A DNA stretch of 64,000 bases, from positions 22,203 to 86,202 of the forward strand of contig QFQY01000019.1 of assembly GCA_003248805.1 (NCBI GenBank), given 5' to 3'. A model generated the notes under the pieces. That model did not search any database. It had not been told where the DNA came from and was given only the letters and a program-made list of their open reading frames with translations. Shown piece by piece: positions 42,677-53,442 of the stretch (position 1 is its first letter; every line of letters begins with the position of its first letter). Origin of the DNA: Chelatococcus sp. Lineage in GTDB: Bacteria; Pseudomonadota; Alphaproteobacteria; Rhizobiales; Beijerinckiaceae. A program made the position numbers and the translations under genes.

Positions 42677-42931
42677 TCAGCGCCGTCCGGCCCGGTTGAC
42701 CGGCCCGCCGCGGTTCATCGGCGTGCCCGGGCGCACACCCACGCCGGCCGCACCGACACCCGGCGTGACCACCGCCCGGCGCGCGACCGGCGCTCCGGCG
42801 CGAGCGACGCAGCCCTTCGGCACGCCCACGGTCTTGCAGTAGACGACCGCGGCCGCAGGCTCTGCCGCGGCGATCGACAGCCCGCCCGCGAAGAGAGCCA
42901 TGGCCGGCAGCGTCAAAAGTGCCTTCATCAT
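42677..42931 (-). CDS. Small secreted Cys/Gly-rich hypothetical protein
   Basis: An 84-residue protein with a Sec signal (MKALLTLPAMALFAGGLSIA, cleavage near AEPAAAV). It then has VVYCKTVGVPKGCVAR, a two-cysteine segment common to small periplasmic proteins in Bosea, Methylobacterium and Bradyrhizobium, and a Gly/Arg/Pro-rich tail (TPMNRGGPVNRAGRR). The function is unknown. The start is the double ATG at 42931 behind GGGAGAGG. An FNR-type box (43031-43044) lies 100 bp upstream. Confidence 0.75.
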   Translation of the reverse strand: MMKALLTLPAMALFAGGLSIAAAEPAAAVVYCKTVGVPKGCVARAGAPVARRAVVTPGVGAAGVGVRPGTPMNRGGPVNRAGRR

Positions 42932-43030
42932 TTCGGCCTCTCCCTGTGGGGCTGTTCGCGTGCTTCTTCGGCCGCTATCCGGAACTATCGCCCCTGTTCG
43001 CACTTACCGTCCGTGCCTCCCGCAGCGTCA

Positions 43031-43044
43031 TTGATCCACGTCAA
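43031..43044. promoter_or_regulatory. FNR/FixK-type binding site TTGATCCACGTCAA
   Basis: TTGAT-N4-GTCAA matches the alphaproteobacterial FnrL/FixK consensus TTGAT-N4-ATCAA with one change. It lies 100 bp upstream of the small secreted protein gene (minus strand), suggesting oxygen control of that gene. The other side is the 3' end of an ABC ATPase gene, so that gene is not a target. Confidence 0.55.
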
Positions 43045-43190
43045 TCGACATCCATGAAGGCGCATTCGCTCGCGGAAGCGTGCGACCGACGGCGTCGGCA
43101 GCCGCACGCGCTTGCCGTGGATGCGCAACGTCGCCCGTGTCGGCCGCCGCGCAGGCTCTGTGGCATCGGCGCGAGGCTCGCCTGGATCGA

Positions 43191-44809
<1,619 letters not shown>

Positions 44810-44813
<4 letters not shown>

Positions 44814-45691
44814 GACGACACCTTCGCTGCGCGGGAGAGGCGCGGATCGAGGCGATCGCGCAGGCCGTCGCCGAGCAGGTTCACCGCCATCACTGTCACG
44901 GCGAGGAACAGGCCGGGTGCGATGATCGTCCAGGGCGCGCGCTGGAACACGGCGCGTCCTTCGGCCAGCACATTGCCCCAGCTCGGCAGGTCGGGCGGGA
45001 AACCGACGCCGAGGAAGCCGAGCACGGCCTCCGACAGGATCGCGGCGGCGAACATATAGGTCGTCTGGACGATCAGGGGCGCGATGCAGCTCGGCAGGAT
45101 ATGGCGGACGAGCACGAGAACCGGCGGGATGCCCAGCCCCTCGGCCGCGCGGACATAGGATTCCTCGCGAACGCTGAGCACGACGCTGCGCACCAGGCGG
45201 GTGACGCGCGGGATCTCGGCGAAGGTGATGGCGGCGACGATCGTCAGGAGACTCGGGCCGACCAGCGAGACCAGCGCCACGGCGAAGAGGATGCCGGGGA
45301 TCGCCATGATGCCGTCCATGACCCGCATCACGACCGGATCGAGCCAGCGCAGATAGCCGGTCAGCAGCCCGATCACGGTGCCGATGGCCGCGCCGGCGAG
45401 CGCGGCGAGCAGCCCGACAAGCAGGGAGATCCGGCCGCCATGCAGCACGAGCGCGAAGACGTCCCGGCCGAGCGCGTCCGTGCCGAACCAGAACTCGGCG
45501 CCCGGCGGCCGCAGGCGCTGCCTCGGGCGGATCAGGAAGGCGTCGTCGCCGGTGATCGCCGTCGCGAAGACGGCCGACAGCAGGATCGCCGAGAGCAGGA
45601 CGCCGCTGAGCAGCGCGACGCGGTTGGTCAGCATCGCCTCGACGACAGGGTAGCGCGTCGCAGGGGAGGTGGCCCGTTCGGTTGCCGACAT
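44810..45691 (-). CDS. ABC transporter permease, DppC type
   Basis: A 293-residue permease of the DppC family. It has FWFGTDALGRDVFALVLHGG and the coupling segment YVRAAEGLGIPPVLVLVRHI, followed by LGFLGVGFPPDLPSWGN. GAGG precedes the ATG; a TTG at 45703 is in frame but overlaps the upstream stop. It pairs with the DppB-type permease and is coupled to the fused ATPase by ATGA. Confidence 0.94.
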
Positions 45692-45699
45692 GGCGGGCC

Positions 45700-46641
45700 T
45701 CAATAGCGGATGCGGGGATCGACGATCACATAGGCGATGTCGATCAGGAGGTTCACGCCGATATAGATCAGCGCGAAGAACAGCATGAGGCCCTGCACCA
45801 CGGGATAGTCGCGGGCCAGGATCGCGTCGATGGTCAGCCGGCCGACGCCGGGCAGGTTGAAGACGCTCTCCGTCACCACCACGCCGCTGATCAGCAGGGC
45901 GATGCCGAGCCCGATCACCGTGATGATCGGCACGGCGGCGTTGGGCAGGGCGTGGCGCCAGAGCACGCGGCGCTCGACATTGCCCTTGGCGCGGGCCGTG
46001 CGGACGAAATCCTCGCCGAGCACTTCGAGCAGGCTGGAGCGGGTGACGCGCGAGATCAGCGCCATGAAGACCAAGGCCAGCGTCAGCGACGGCAGCGCGA
46101 GATGCCGCAGGGACGCGATCGGATCGTCGAACGGGCTGACATAGCCCTGCACCGGGAAGATATCCGCCTTCACCGAGAGCAGCAGGATCAGGATGTAGCC
46201 GATCACGAAGGCCGGGATCGAGAAGCCCACGACCGACAGCATCATCACCGCCCGGTCGACCCAGCTGTTGTGCCGCCAGGCGGCGATGGCGCCGAGCGGC
46301 ACGGCGACGAGCACCGTGATGAGGATGGCGCTGATCGCGAGCACGAGCGTCGGCTCCAGCCGGTCGAAGATCAGGCTCAGCACCGGGATCTTCGACAGCA
46401 CGGACATGCCGAGATGTCCGCGCGCGATTTCGCCGAGCCAGGCGAGGTATTGCACGAAAAGCGGCCGGTCGAGCCCCATTTCGGCCCGAATTCGTGAGAG
46501 CGCCTCCGGACCGGCCGTCTCGCCGGCGATGATGAGTGCCGGATCGCCCGGGCTCAGGCGAAGCAGGAGGAAGACGATGGTGGCGACGACCAGCATCACC
46601 GGCACCGCCATCGCAATCCTGAGGGAGATCAGTCTGAGCAT
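45700..46641 (-). CDS. ABC transporter permease, DppB type
   Basis: A 313-residue permease with about six helices. It has the DppB-type N-terminus (MLRLISLRIAMAVPVMLVVA, then LRLSPGDPA) and coupling loop FVRTARAKGNVERRVLWRHA. It overlaps the binding-protein stop by one base (TGATG). Together with the DppC-type gene it forms the importer channel. Confidence 0.95.
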   Translation of the reverse strand: MLRLISLRIAMAVPVMLVVATIVFLLLRLSPGDPALIIAGETAGPEALSRIRAEMGLDRPLFVQYLAWLGEIARGHLGMSVLSKIPVLSLIFDRLEPTLVLAISAILITVLVAVPLGAIAAWRHNSWVDRAVMMLSVVGFSIPAFVIGYILILLLSVKADIFPVQGYVSPFDDPIASLRHLALPSLTLALVFMALISRVTRSSLLEVLGEDFVRTARAKGNVERRVLWRHALPNAAVPIITVIGLGIALLISGVVVTESVFNLPGVGRLTIDAILARDYPVVQGLMLFFALIYIGVNLLIDIAYVIVDPRIRY

Positions 46642-48218
46642 CAGATCTTGTCCACGCCCCAGGTCACCATGACCGGGGACGGCACGTAGTCCGAGACGTT
46701 GGAGCGATAGGCCTCGTAGTCGAAATAGGTGCCGAGCGGGATGTAGAAGACGAGCTCATAGGCGCGCTTCTGCATCTCCTCGACGATGGCCTTCTGCTTG
46801 GCCGGGTCGGTCTCCCGCTGATAGCGGCCCTTCAGCGCCTCGGTCTCGCGGTCGTCGACGAAGCCGGTATAGGCGCCCTTGCCGCGCGCATCGAAATTGA
46901 GGTTGCCGAGCGGAGAGATCAGGTCGATGCGGTCGAAGACGGCATGGGCCAGGTTCCAGCCGCCCTCCGCGACCGGGTCGGGCTTGGCGCGGCGGGCGAG
47001 GAAGGCGCTCCACTCCATGGTCTGGATCTCGGAGGGGATGCCGATCTGGCGCAGAAGCTGCTGCGTCAGCGGCGCGAGCGGCGCGAAGGAGGCGATGTCG
47101 CCGGGCGTGATGATGACGATCTTCTCGCCCTTGTAGCCGGCCTCCTGCAGCAGAGCCTTGGCCTTGGCGATGTCGGGCTTGCCGGTGTCGGGGAAACCGA
47201 CCGCGGTCTCCAGTGGCGTGCCGCAGCCGAAGAAGGCCGGGCAGACCTGGTAGGATGCGGCATCGCCGATGGAGGCGTCCATATAGTCCTGCTGCGTGAC
47301 GACGGCCTGCACCGCCCGGCGCACCTTGACGTTGTCGAAGGGCGGCTGTGCCCAGTTGAAGCGGATGGTCGAGGCGTTCGGGCCGGGCCGGCGCCGAACC
47401 ACGACGTCCTTGTTGCCCTGAAGGAGCGAGCGCTGGTCGGCGTTCAGGTTCTCGAGCAGGTCGATCTCGCCCTTGGCGAGCGCGTTGATCGCCGTCTGCT
47501 TGCTCGGGAACCAGACGACTTCGACCCGGTCGACCTTGGCCTGCTTGCCACCTGCGAGCCCGTCGGGCGCCTCCGCCCGCGGGACATATTTCTCGTTGCG
47601 CTCATAGGCCCAGCTCACCCCCGGCCGGAACTCGGCTTGCAGGAAGCGGAACGGGCCCGAGCCGACGACCTCCTCGAGAACCTTGTCCGCGGGCAGATCG
47701 GCGATCCGCTTCGGCATGATGAAGAGCGGGATCGAACTCGGGCGGGCGAAGCCCTCCAGCATCGGCCCGAACGGCTCTTTCAGGTCGATACGGAACGTCC
47801 TGCCGTCGACGGCGCGCATGCTCGCGGTGACCGCGGCGAGGCGCAGGCCCACGACATCCTTCCTGGCCCAGCGCGCGATCGAGGCGATGCAGTCCTCGGC
47901 CGTGACGGGTTGGCCGTCATGGAAGGCGAGGCCGTCGCGCAACACGAAGGTCCAGGCCAGCTTGTCGTCGCTGACCGTCCACTCCTTCACCATCTGCGGC
48001 TGCGGCCGATACCGGGAGTCGACCGCGAACAGCGTGTCGTAGACCATGAAGGCGTGGTTGCGGGTGATGTAGGCATTGGTCACGACGGGATCGAGCACCC
48101 GCAAGGCGGCGTGCGGCGCCATCCGCAACGTCTTCTTGCCCTGCGCTCGCGCAGGGTCGATCGCAGCGAGAAGCGCTCCGGCAGAGAGTGCCAGGGCGTC
48201 GCGTCGGTTGATCTGCAT
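46641..48218 (-). CDS. ABC transporter substrate-binding protein, peptide type (SBP family 5)
   Basis: A 525-residue periplasmic protein with a short Tat-like signal (INRRDALALSAGALLAA, cleavage near ARAQGK). Family-5 features are VYDTLFAVDSRYRPQPQMVK, WTFVLRDGLAFHDGQPVTAE and VGSGPFRF. The ligand is probably a small peptide; because gamma-glutamyltransferase is directly upstream, glutathione or a gamma-glutamyl peptide is the leading guess. GGAACGGAG precedes the ATG. Confidence 0.92.
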   Translation of the reverse strand: MQINRRDALALSAGALLAAIDPARAQGKKTLRMAPHAALRVLDPVVTNAYITRNHAFMVYDTLFAVDSRYRPQPQMVKEWTVSDDKLAWTFVLRDGLAFHDGQPVTAEDCIASIARWARKDVVGLRLAAVTASMRAVDGRTFRIDLKEPFGPMLEGFARPSSIPLFIMPKRIADLPADKVLEEVVGSGPFRFLQAEFRPGVSWAYERNEKYVPRAEAPDGLAGGKQAKVDRVEVVWFPSKQTAINALAKGEIDLLENLNADQRSLLQGNKDVVVRRRPGPNASTIRFNWAQPPFDNVKVRRAVQAVVTQQDYMDASIGDAASYQVCPAFFGCGTPLETAVGFPDTGKPDIAKAKALLQEAGYKGEKIVIITPGDIASFAPLAPLTQQLLRQIGIPSEIQTMEWSAFLARRAKPDPVAEGGWNLAHAVFDRIDLISPLGNLNFDARGKGAYTGFVDDRETEALKGRYQRETDPAKQKAIVEEMQKRAYELVFYIPLGTYFDYEAYRSNVSDYVPSPVMVTWGVDKI

Positions 48219-48279
48219 TGGCTCCGTTCCCTTTGTCAGGCGGGCTTGGTGCCCGCTTCGCTGCGAATGCGTGTTCGGC

Positions 48280-49974
48280 TCAGTAGCTGCGCCCCCGGCG
48301 GGGATCGGGCCAGAACGAGGTTCCCGCGCGGGCCGGGCCGCCGCCGACGCCCATGGGCACGCCGTCGGCGCGCCAGCAGGCGGCGCCTTCCATGGTGCCG
48401 TCCTCGGAGAAGCCGATGATGCCCATGCCCCCGGCGACGTGATCGACCACCGAGACGCGGTGGCCGAGCCCGGCGAGCGTCTCCCGCACGGCCTCGGGCA
48501 CGGCCGCCTCGATCTCCGCCTCCTGCCCCCAGGTGAAGACGCGCGGCGCCTCGGCCGCCTCCTGCGGGCTCATGCCGTGGTCGACGAGATTCAGCACGGC
48601 CTGCATCGCCGAAGCCGGGATCCGGTGGGCTCCGGGCAGGCCCAGCGCGAAGATCGGCCGGCCCTCGCGCTTGCCGATCAGCGCCGTGATGCCGCTGGTG
48701 ATGCGCTTGCCCGGTTCGAGCGACAGCGCCTTCCCGGGATGCGGATCGAAGAGATACATGTAGTTGTTCGGGATGATCCCGGTGCCGGGGATCATGATGC
48801 GCGCGCCGAACAGGCTGTTGATCGTCTGCGTCGAGGTGACGATGTTGCCCTCGGCGTCGGCGATCGTGACATGGGTGGTGTTGGCCGACTCGTTCGAGAG
48901 AATGCGCGCCTCGAAAGCGCTCGCCCTGCTTTGGTCGATCTCGGGGCGCCGCAGTTCGGCATAGGCCCTGGAGATCAGCCGGGCGGTCGGAACATCGACG
49001 AAATCGGGATCGGCGGTGACCGCGCGCCGGTCGGCGGCGGCGATCTTCAGCGCCTCCAGGACCAGATGCAGCGTCTCGCTGCTGCCGAAACCGAGCTTTC
49101 CGAGATCGAAGGCCTCGAGGAGATTGAGGATCTGCAGCGTCTGGACGCCGCCGGAGCAGGGTGGGGGAGGGCCGACGATCTCGACGCCGCGATAGACACC
49201 GCGCACCGGCTCGCGCTCGATCGTGCGATAGGCGACGAGATCTTCGAAGCGCAGGAAGGACCCCGCCTGCTCGAGATGGGCGGCGATCCGTCGGCCGAGC
49301 GCGCCGCCATAGACGGCGTCGGGCCCCTCGGCCGCGATCTGCCGCAGGGTCGCCGCATAGTCCTTCTGGACCAGCGGATCCCCTGCCTGCAGCGGCTGGC
49401 CGCCGGGGAGGAAGACGGCCGCAATGGCCGGGTCCAGGGCGAGGTCGGGGGCGATCTCCGCAATGCAGGTCGCGAGATAGGGCGAGAGGCGGAACCCGCG
49501 CTCGGCATGGCGGATCGCCGGCTCGATCAGATCGCGCAGCGGCAGGCGGCCGAAACGCTCCGCCGCCTCGCACCAGGCCTTGAGCGTGCCGGGCACCGCG
49601 ACCGCCTTCGGACCGACGCGGTTGGCGCGGCCCTCGGCCTCCATATAGTCCGGCCAGGCATCCGAGATCGGCGTGAAGCTGTCGGGGCGGGCGGCGGCCG
49701 GCGCGGTCGAGAGCCCGTCCAGGACGATCTCGCGGCCGTCGGCCAAGCGGATCAGGGCGGCTCCGCCGCCGAGGATGCCGACCATCATCGGCTCGACGAC
49801 GGTCAGCGTGAAGAGGGCCGAGACCGCGGCGTCGATCGCGTTGCCACCGGCCGCCAGCGCTTCGACCGCAGCCGCCGAGGCGAGCGGGTGGTTGGTCACC
49901 GCCATGCCGCGCCGCGCCACGACCGCCGTCTTTTCGCAGGTGAAGGGGCTTCCCGCCCGATCGCGCCAATTCAT
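48280..49974 (-). CDS. ggt: Gamma-glutamyltransferase, without signal peptide
   Basis: A 564-residue Ntn hydrolase of the GGT family. The self-cleavage site is present as TTHVTIAD, with the predicted nucleophile Thr366, giving a large subunit of about 365 residues and a small one of about 199. Other family segments are GGNAIDAAVSALFTLTVVEP, the GPPPPCSGGVQTLQ loop and TINSLFGARIMIPGTGIIPN followed by NNYMYLFDP. Unlike E. coli Ggt there is no signal peptide, so it should act in the cytoplasm on imported peptides. The chosen ATG has GGGTTGGTGG upstream. It leads the peptide-importer operon. Confidence 0.93.
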   Translation of the reverse strand: MNWRDRAGSPFTCEKTAVVARRGMAVTNHPLASAAAVEALAAGGNAIDAAVSALFTLTVVEPMMVGILGGGAALIRLADGREIVLDGLSTAPAAARPDSFTPISDAWPDYMEAEGRANRVGPKAVAVPGTLKAWCEAAERFGRLPLRDLIEPAIRHAERGFRLSPYLATCIAEIAPDLALDPAIAAVFLPGGQPLQAGDPLVQKDYAATLRQIAAEGPDAVYGGALGRRIAAHLEQAGSFLRFEDLVAYRTIEREPVRGVYRGVEIVGPPPPCSGGVQTLQILNLLEAFDLGKLGFGSSETLHLVLEALKIAAADRRAVTADPDFVDVPTARLISRAYAELRRPEIDQSRASAFEARILSNESANTTHVTIADAEGNIVTSTQTINSLFGARIMIPGTGIIPNNYMYLFDPHPGKALSLEPGKRITSGITALIGKREGRPIFALGLPGAHRIPASAMQAVLNLVDHGMSPQEAAEAPRVFTWGQEAEIEAAVPEAVRETLAGLGHRVSVVDHVAGGMGIIGFSEDGTMEGAACWRADGVPMGVGGGPARAGTSFWPDPRRGRSY

Positions 49975-49984
49975 CGCCACCAAC

Positions 49985-50016
49985 CCGATCCGAATGATCG
50001 GGGATTATCGGATCGG
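49985..50016. promoter_or_regulatory. 8-bp inverted repeat before ggt
   Basis: CCGATCCG and CGGATCGG are perfect inverted copies separated by 16 bases. They lie just upstream of the ggt start, in the 92-bp gap after the LysR gene. This could be a regulator site or an mRNA leader hairpin; the spacing is long for a simple operator. Confidence 0.4.
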
Positions 50017-50066
50017 ATTTTCAAATCAGTCCAATACGCAGCCGGCGCATTTTTGATAATTTGAGG

Positions 50067-50999
50067 TTATGGGTCTCGTCGCGGGCCGGGTTTGCGGGCC
50101 TGCGCCGCGAAGGCCCGGGCCACCGGCGAGGGCTCGTTGCGCCGGTAGGCTACCGCAAGCTCGGCCAGCACGGGCTCGCCCGCCATGGCGCGGTAGCGCA
50201 GGCCGGGCACCTGGATGCTTCGCAGCGACTGCGGCACCAGCGCGACGCCGAGCCCGACCGCGACCATGCTGGCGATCGTGACGAAATCGCGCCCTTGCGG
50301 GCCGAGCCGCGGGAAGAAGCCGGCAGCGCGGCAGGCCGAGGTCGCGTGCTCATGGAAGCTGACGCCCGGGGGGTGGCGCGGCGTGATGAAGATCTCGCCG
50401 TTGAGCGCCGAGAGCGGCACCCGCTCTTCTCCCGCCAAGGGGTGGCTCTCGGGCAGGGCCAGCACGATCTCCTCGAAGAGGACCGGCGTCGACACGATGC
50501 CGAGCGGCAGCGGCACCGGCGGGCGGATGAAGCCGATGTCGAGCTTGCCCTGGTCCAGCTGGTCGAGCTGCTGCGACATCTCCATTTCGGAAATGGCCAG
50601 TTCGACCTCCGGATAAGCCTTGCGGAACTCCCCGATGATCGTGGTGAGCGCTCCGGTGTAGGCGGCCGAGCCGACATAGCCGATCGCGATGCGCCCGAGC
50701 TCGCCCCGACCGGCGCGGCGCGCGACCAGCAGCGCCGCCTCCGTCTGCTGCAGGGCCCTTCGCGCCTCCTCGGCGAAGAGCTCCCCGGCGAGAGTCAGCT
50801 TCACCGAACGGCGCGTGCGATCGAAGAGCGGCGTCCCGACGATCTCCTCGAGGTTCTTGATCTGCTGGCTGAGCCCGGGCTGGGCGATCCGCAGCCGCTC
50901 GGCGGCGCGGCCGTAGTTCAACTCCTCGGCCGTGGCGAGGAAGTAGCGCAGATGCCGCAATTCGAGCATCGCGCTGCTGGGGCGTCGGCCTGGCGCCAT
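50067..50999 (-). CDS. LysR-family transcriptional regulator (paralogue 1)
   Basis: A 310-residue regulator. The HTH is LRHLRYFLATAEELNYGRAA, then ERLRIAQPGLSQQIKNLEEI. The effector domain contains IGYVGSAAYTGALTTIIGEF and ASMVAVGLGVALVPQSLRSI. GAGGAA precedes the ATG at 50999; an internal ATG lies at 50969. It is divergent from the molybdoenzyme gene, with 124 bp between, and upstream of ggt on the same strand, so either could be its target. It is clearly related to the LysR protein at 54839 over its whole length. Confidence 0.93.
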   Translation of the reverse strand: MAPGRRPSSAMLELRHLRYFLATAEELNYGRAAERLRIAQPGLSQQIKNLEEIVGTPLFDRTRRSVKLTLAGELFAEEARRALQQTEAALLVARRAGRGELGRIAIGYVGSAAYTGALTTIIGEFRKAYPEVELAISEMEMSQQLDQLDQGKLDIGFIRPPVPLPLGIVSTPVLFEEIVLALPESHPLAGEERVPLSALNGEIFITPRHPPGVSFHEHATSACRAAGFFPRLGPQGRDFVTIASMVAVGLGVALVPQSLRSIQVPGLRYRAMAGEPVLAELAVAYRRNEPSPVARAFAAQARKPGPRRDP

Positions 51000-51123
51000 G
51001 GATCGTTCCTCATATTGAGAAGCCGCAATTCTTGAAATTCACCAATCCGCATATTGGACCGATATAAATGCGCTCAGCAATATCGCCGGATCGTTTCATG
51101 GACGCATCCGCAGCGAGTTGTGC

Positions 51124-53442
51124 ATGGATGACCTCGTTCCGCCTCCGCGCGGCCTGCCTCACAGCGCCCATTGGGGCAGCTTCTTCGCCCGCCGCGACGG
51201 CGACCGGCTCGTGGTGACGCCCCATCCCGAGGATCCGGCCCCGTCGCCGATCCTCGGGAACTTCACGGACGCGCTGGATCACCGGGCGAGAATTCGCCGC
51301 CCGATGGTGCGTCGCGGCTGGCTCGAGGCCGGGCCCGGCCCGCGCGAGCGCGACTTCCGGGACGATCTCGTCGCGGTCGGTTGGGACGAGGTGCTGGATC
51401 GCCTGGCCGCCGAGATGGGGCGAATCCATGCGACATTCGGCGCGAAGGCGATTTATGGCGGGTCTTACGGCTGGGCGAGCGCCGGCCGCTTCCATCACGC
51501 CCAGAGCCAGATCCACCGCTTCTTCAACGTCGCCTGCGGCGGCTATGTCCGTTCGGTCAACAGCTACAGCGCCGGCGCGTCCTCGGTCATCCTGCCGCAT
51601 GTGCTGGGTCCGTTCGAGAACCTGTCGCGCCGCAATGTCACCTGGGAGCAGATCGCCGGGCATACGGACTTCGTGCTCGCCTTCGGCGGCATGCCGCTGA
51701 AGAACGCGATGATTGCCAGCGGCGGCATCACGCGTCACATCGAGGCGGATGCGATGTCGCGCGCGGCAGCGCGCGGTTGCGCCTTCTGGTCCGTCAGCCC
51801 GCTGCGCGACGACATGCCGGGCGAGGCCCGGCCGCGCTGGCTGCCGATCCGGCCCGGCACCGACGTCGCGCTGATGATGGGCATTGCGCAGACGCTGGTC
51901 GCGGAGAACCTGCACGATCGTGCGTTCCTCGCGCGCTACTGCGTCGGCTTCGAGCGTTTCGCGGCCTATCTCGACGGCACGGCCGACGGCTTCGTCAAGG
52001 ACGCCGAGTGGGCCGCCGCGATCACCGGCATCGAGGCCGAGACGATCCGCGAGATCGCGCGCAGGTTGGTCGGAGGGCGAAGCCTCGTCACGGTCGCCCA
52101 TGCGCTCCAGCGGGCACAATATGGCGAGCAGCCGGTCTGGATGGCGGCCGTCCTCGCCGCGATGGTCGGCCAGATCGGCTTGCCGGGCGGTGGTTACAAC
52201 TACGCGCTGGGCGCGATGGGCCATACCGGCCGCCGCGTGAACGCCGTGCCGATCCCGACCATGCCCCAGGGGAGCAACGGGGTGAAGGATTTCATCCCGG
52301 TCGCGCGCATCGCCGACATGCTGCTCGATCCCGGGGCGCCGTTCGAATACAATGGGCAGACGCTGTCCTATCCCGACATCAAGCTGATCTACTGGGCTGG
52401 CGGGAACCCGTTCCATCACCATCAGGACCTGAACCGGCTGCGCCGGGCCCTTTCGCGGGCCGACACCATCGTCTGCCAGGACAGCGCCTGGACGCCGATG
52501 GCCCGTTTCGCCGATGTCGTGCTGCCGGCCACCATGTCGCTGGAGCGCGACGACATCGGCGCGGCAGCGACGGATCCACGGCTCATCGCCATGCGGCGCG
52601 TCGCCGAGCCCGTCGGCGAGGCTCGCGACGATTTCGAGATTTTCCTCGGCCTGGCCCGACGAATGGGCTGCGAAGGGAGCTTCGCCGAGGGGCGCACGGC
52701 CGCGCAGTGGCTGGAGCATCTCTACGAGCCGACCCGCACTGCGCTCGCCGCGCAGGGGCATCCGGCGCCATCCTTCGGCGAGTTCTGGCGGCGGGGCGAA
52801 ATCCCACTGCCCTCCGCACCGGACGATGGCGGGCTGCTGCGCGCCTTCCGGGAGGATCCCGACCGCAACGCATTGCCGACCCCGAGCGGCCGGATCGAGA
52901 TCTTCTGCGAGACGATCGCGAGCTTCGGCTACGACGATTGCCCGGGCCATCCCACCTGGCTTCCCGCGACCGAGCAGCCTGACGGGGCGGCGCCGCTGAC
53001 GCTGATCGCCAACCAGCCGGCGACGCGACTGCACAGCCAGCTCGATTTCGGCGCCTACAGCCAGTCGGCCAAGCGGCACGGCCGCGAGGTGGTGCGCCTG
53101 AACCCGCGGGATGCGACGGAGCGCGGAATAGCGGACGGCGATCTGGTGCGGATCTTCAATGTGCGCGGAGCCTGCCTCGCCGCAGCCGCGATCAGCGACG
53201 GCGTCATGCCGGGCGTCGCGAACCTCTCCACCGGCGCCTGGTACGACCCTGTGGAGGACGGTAGCGGCCAGCCCCTCTGCCGCCATGGCAACCCCAACAC
53301 CGTGACACGCGACATCGGCACCTCGCGGTTGGCGCAAGGCAGTTGCGGGCAGGTCACGACGATCCAGTGCGCGCGCCATGACGGGGCGGTCCCGCCGATA
53401 CGCGCCTATGATCCGCCCCGGGACGCGAGCGAATGGCCATGA
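51124..53442 (+). CDS. Molybdopterin oxidoreductase, BisC/TorZ type (DMSO reductase family)
   Basis: A 772-residue molybdoenzyme. It lacks an N-terminal Fe-S cluster motif and a Tat signal, so it is cytoplasmic like biotin sulfoxide reductase BisC. Family segments are IYGGSYGWASAGRFHHAQSQ and the Mo-ligand loop VNSYSAGAS, whose Ser (about residue 149) is equivalent to the serine ligand of DMSO reductase. IYWAGGNPFHHHQDLNRL and VLPATMSLERDD are cofactor-binding regions, and the C-terminal domain has FNVRGACLAAA. It probably reduces an S-oxide or N-oxide, or oxidises an unknown substrate. Its stop overlaps the CoA-transferase start, so the two are co-expressed. Confidence 0.92.
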   Translation: MDDLVPPPRGLPHSAHWGSFFARRDGDRLVVTPHPEDPAPSPILGNFTDALDHRARIRRPMVRRGWLEAGPGPRERDFRDDLVAVGWDEVLDRLAAEMGRIHATFGAKAIYGGSYGWASAGRFHHAQSQIHRFFNVACGGYVRSVNSYSAGASSVILPHVLGPFENLSRRNVTWEQIAGHTDFVLAFGGMPLKNAMIASGGITRHIEADAMSRAAARGCAFWSVSPLRDDMPGEARPRWLPIRPGTDVALMMGIAQTLVAENLHDRAFLARYCVGFERFAAYLDGTADGFVKDAEWAAAITGIEAETIREIARRLVGGRSLVTVAHALQRAQYGEQPVWMAAVLAAMVGQIGLPGGGYNYALGAMGHTGRRVNAVPIPTMPQGSNGVKDFIPVARIADMLLDPGAPFEYNGQTLSYPDIKLIYWAGGNPFHHHQDLNRLRRALSRADTIVCQDSAWTPMARFADVVLPATMSLERDDIGAAATDPRLIAMRRVAEPVGEARDDFEIFLGLARRMGCEGSFAEGRTAAQWLEHLYEPTRTALAAQGHPAPSFGEFWRRGEIPLPSAPDDGGLLRAFREDPDRNALPTPSGRIEIFCETIASFGYDDCPGHPTWLPATEQPDGAAPLTLIANQPATRLHSQLDFGAYSQSAKRHGREVVRLNPRDATERGIADGDLVRIFNVRGACLAAAAISDGVMPGVANLSTGAWYDPVEDGSGQPLCRHGNPNTVTRDIGTSRLAQGSCGQVTTIQCARHDGAVPPIRAYDPPRDASEWP

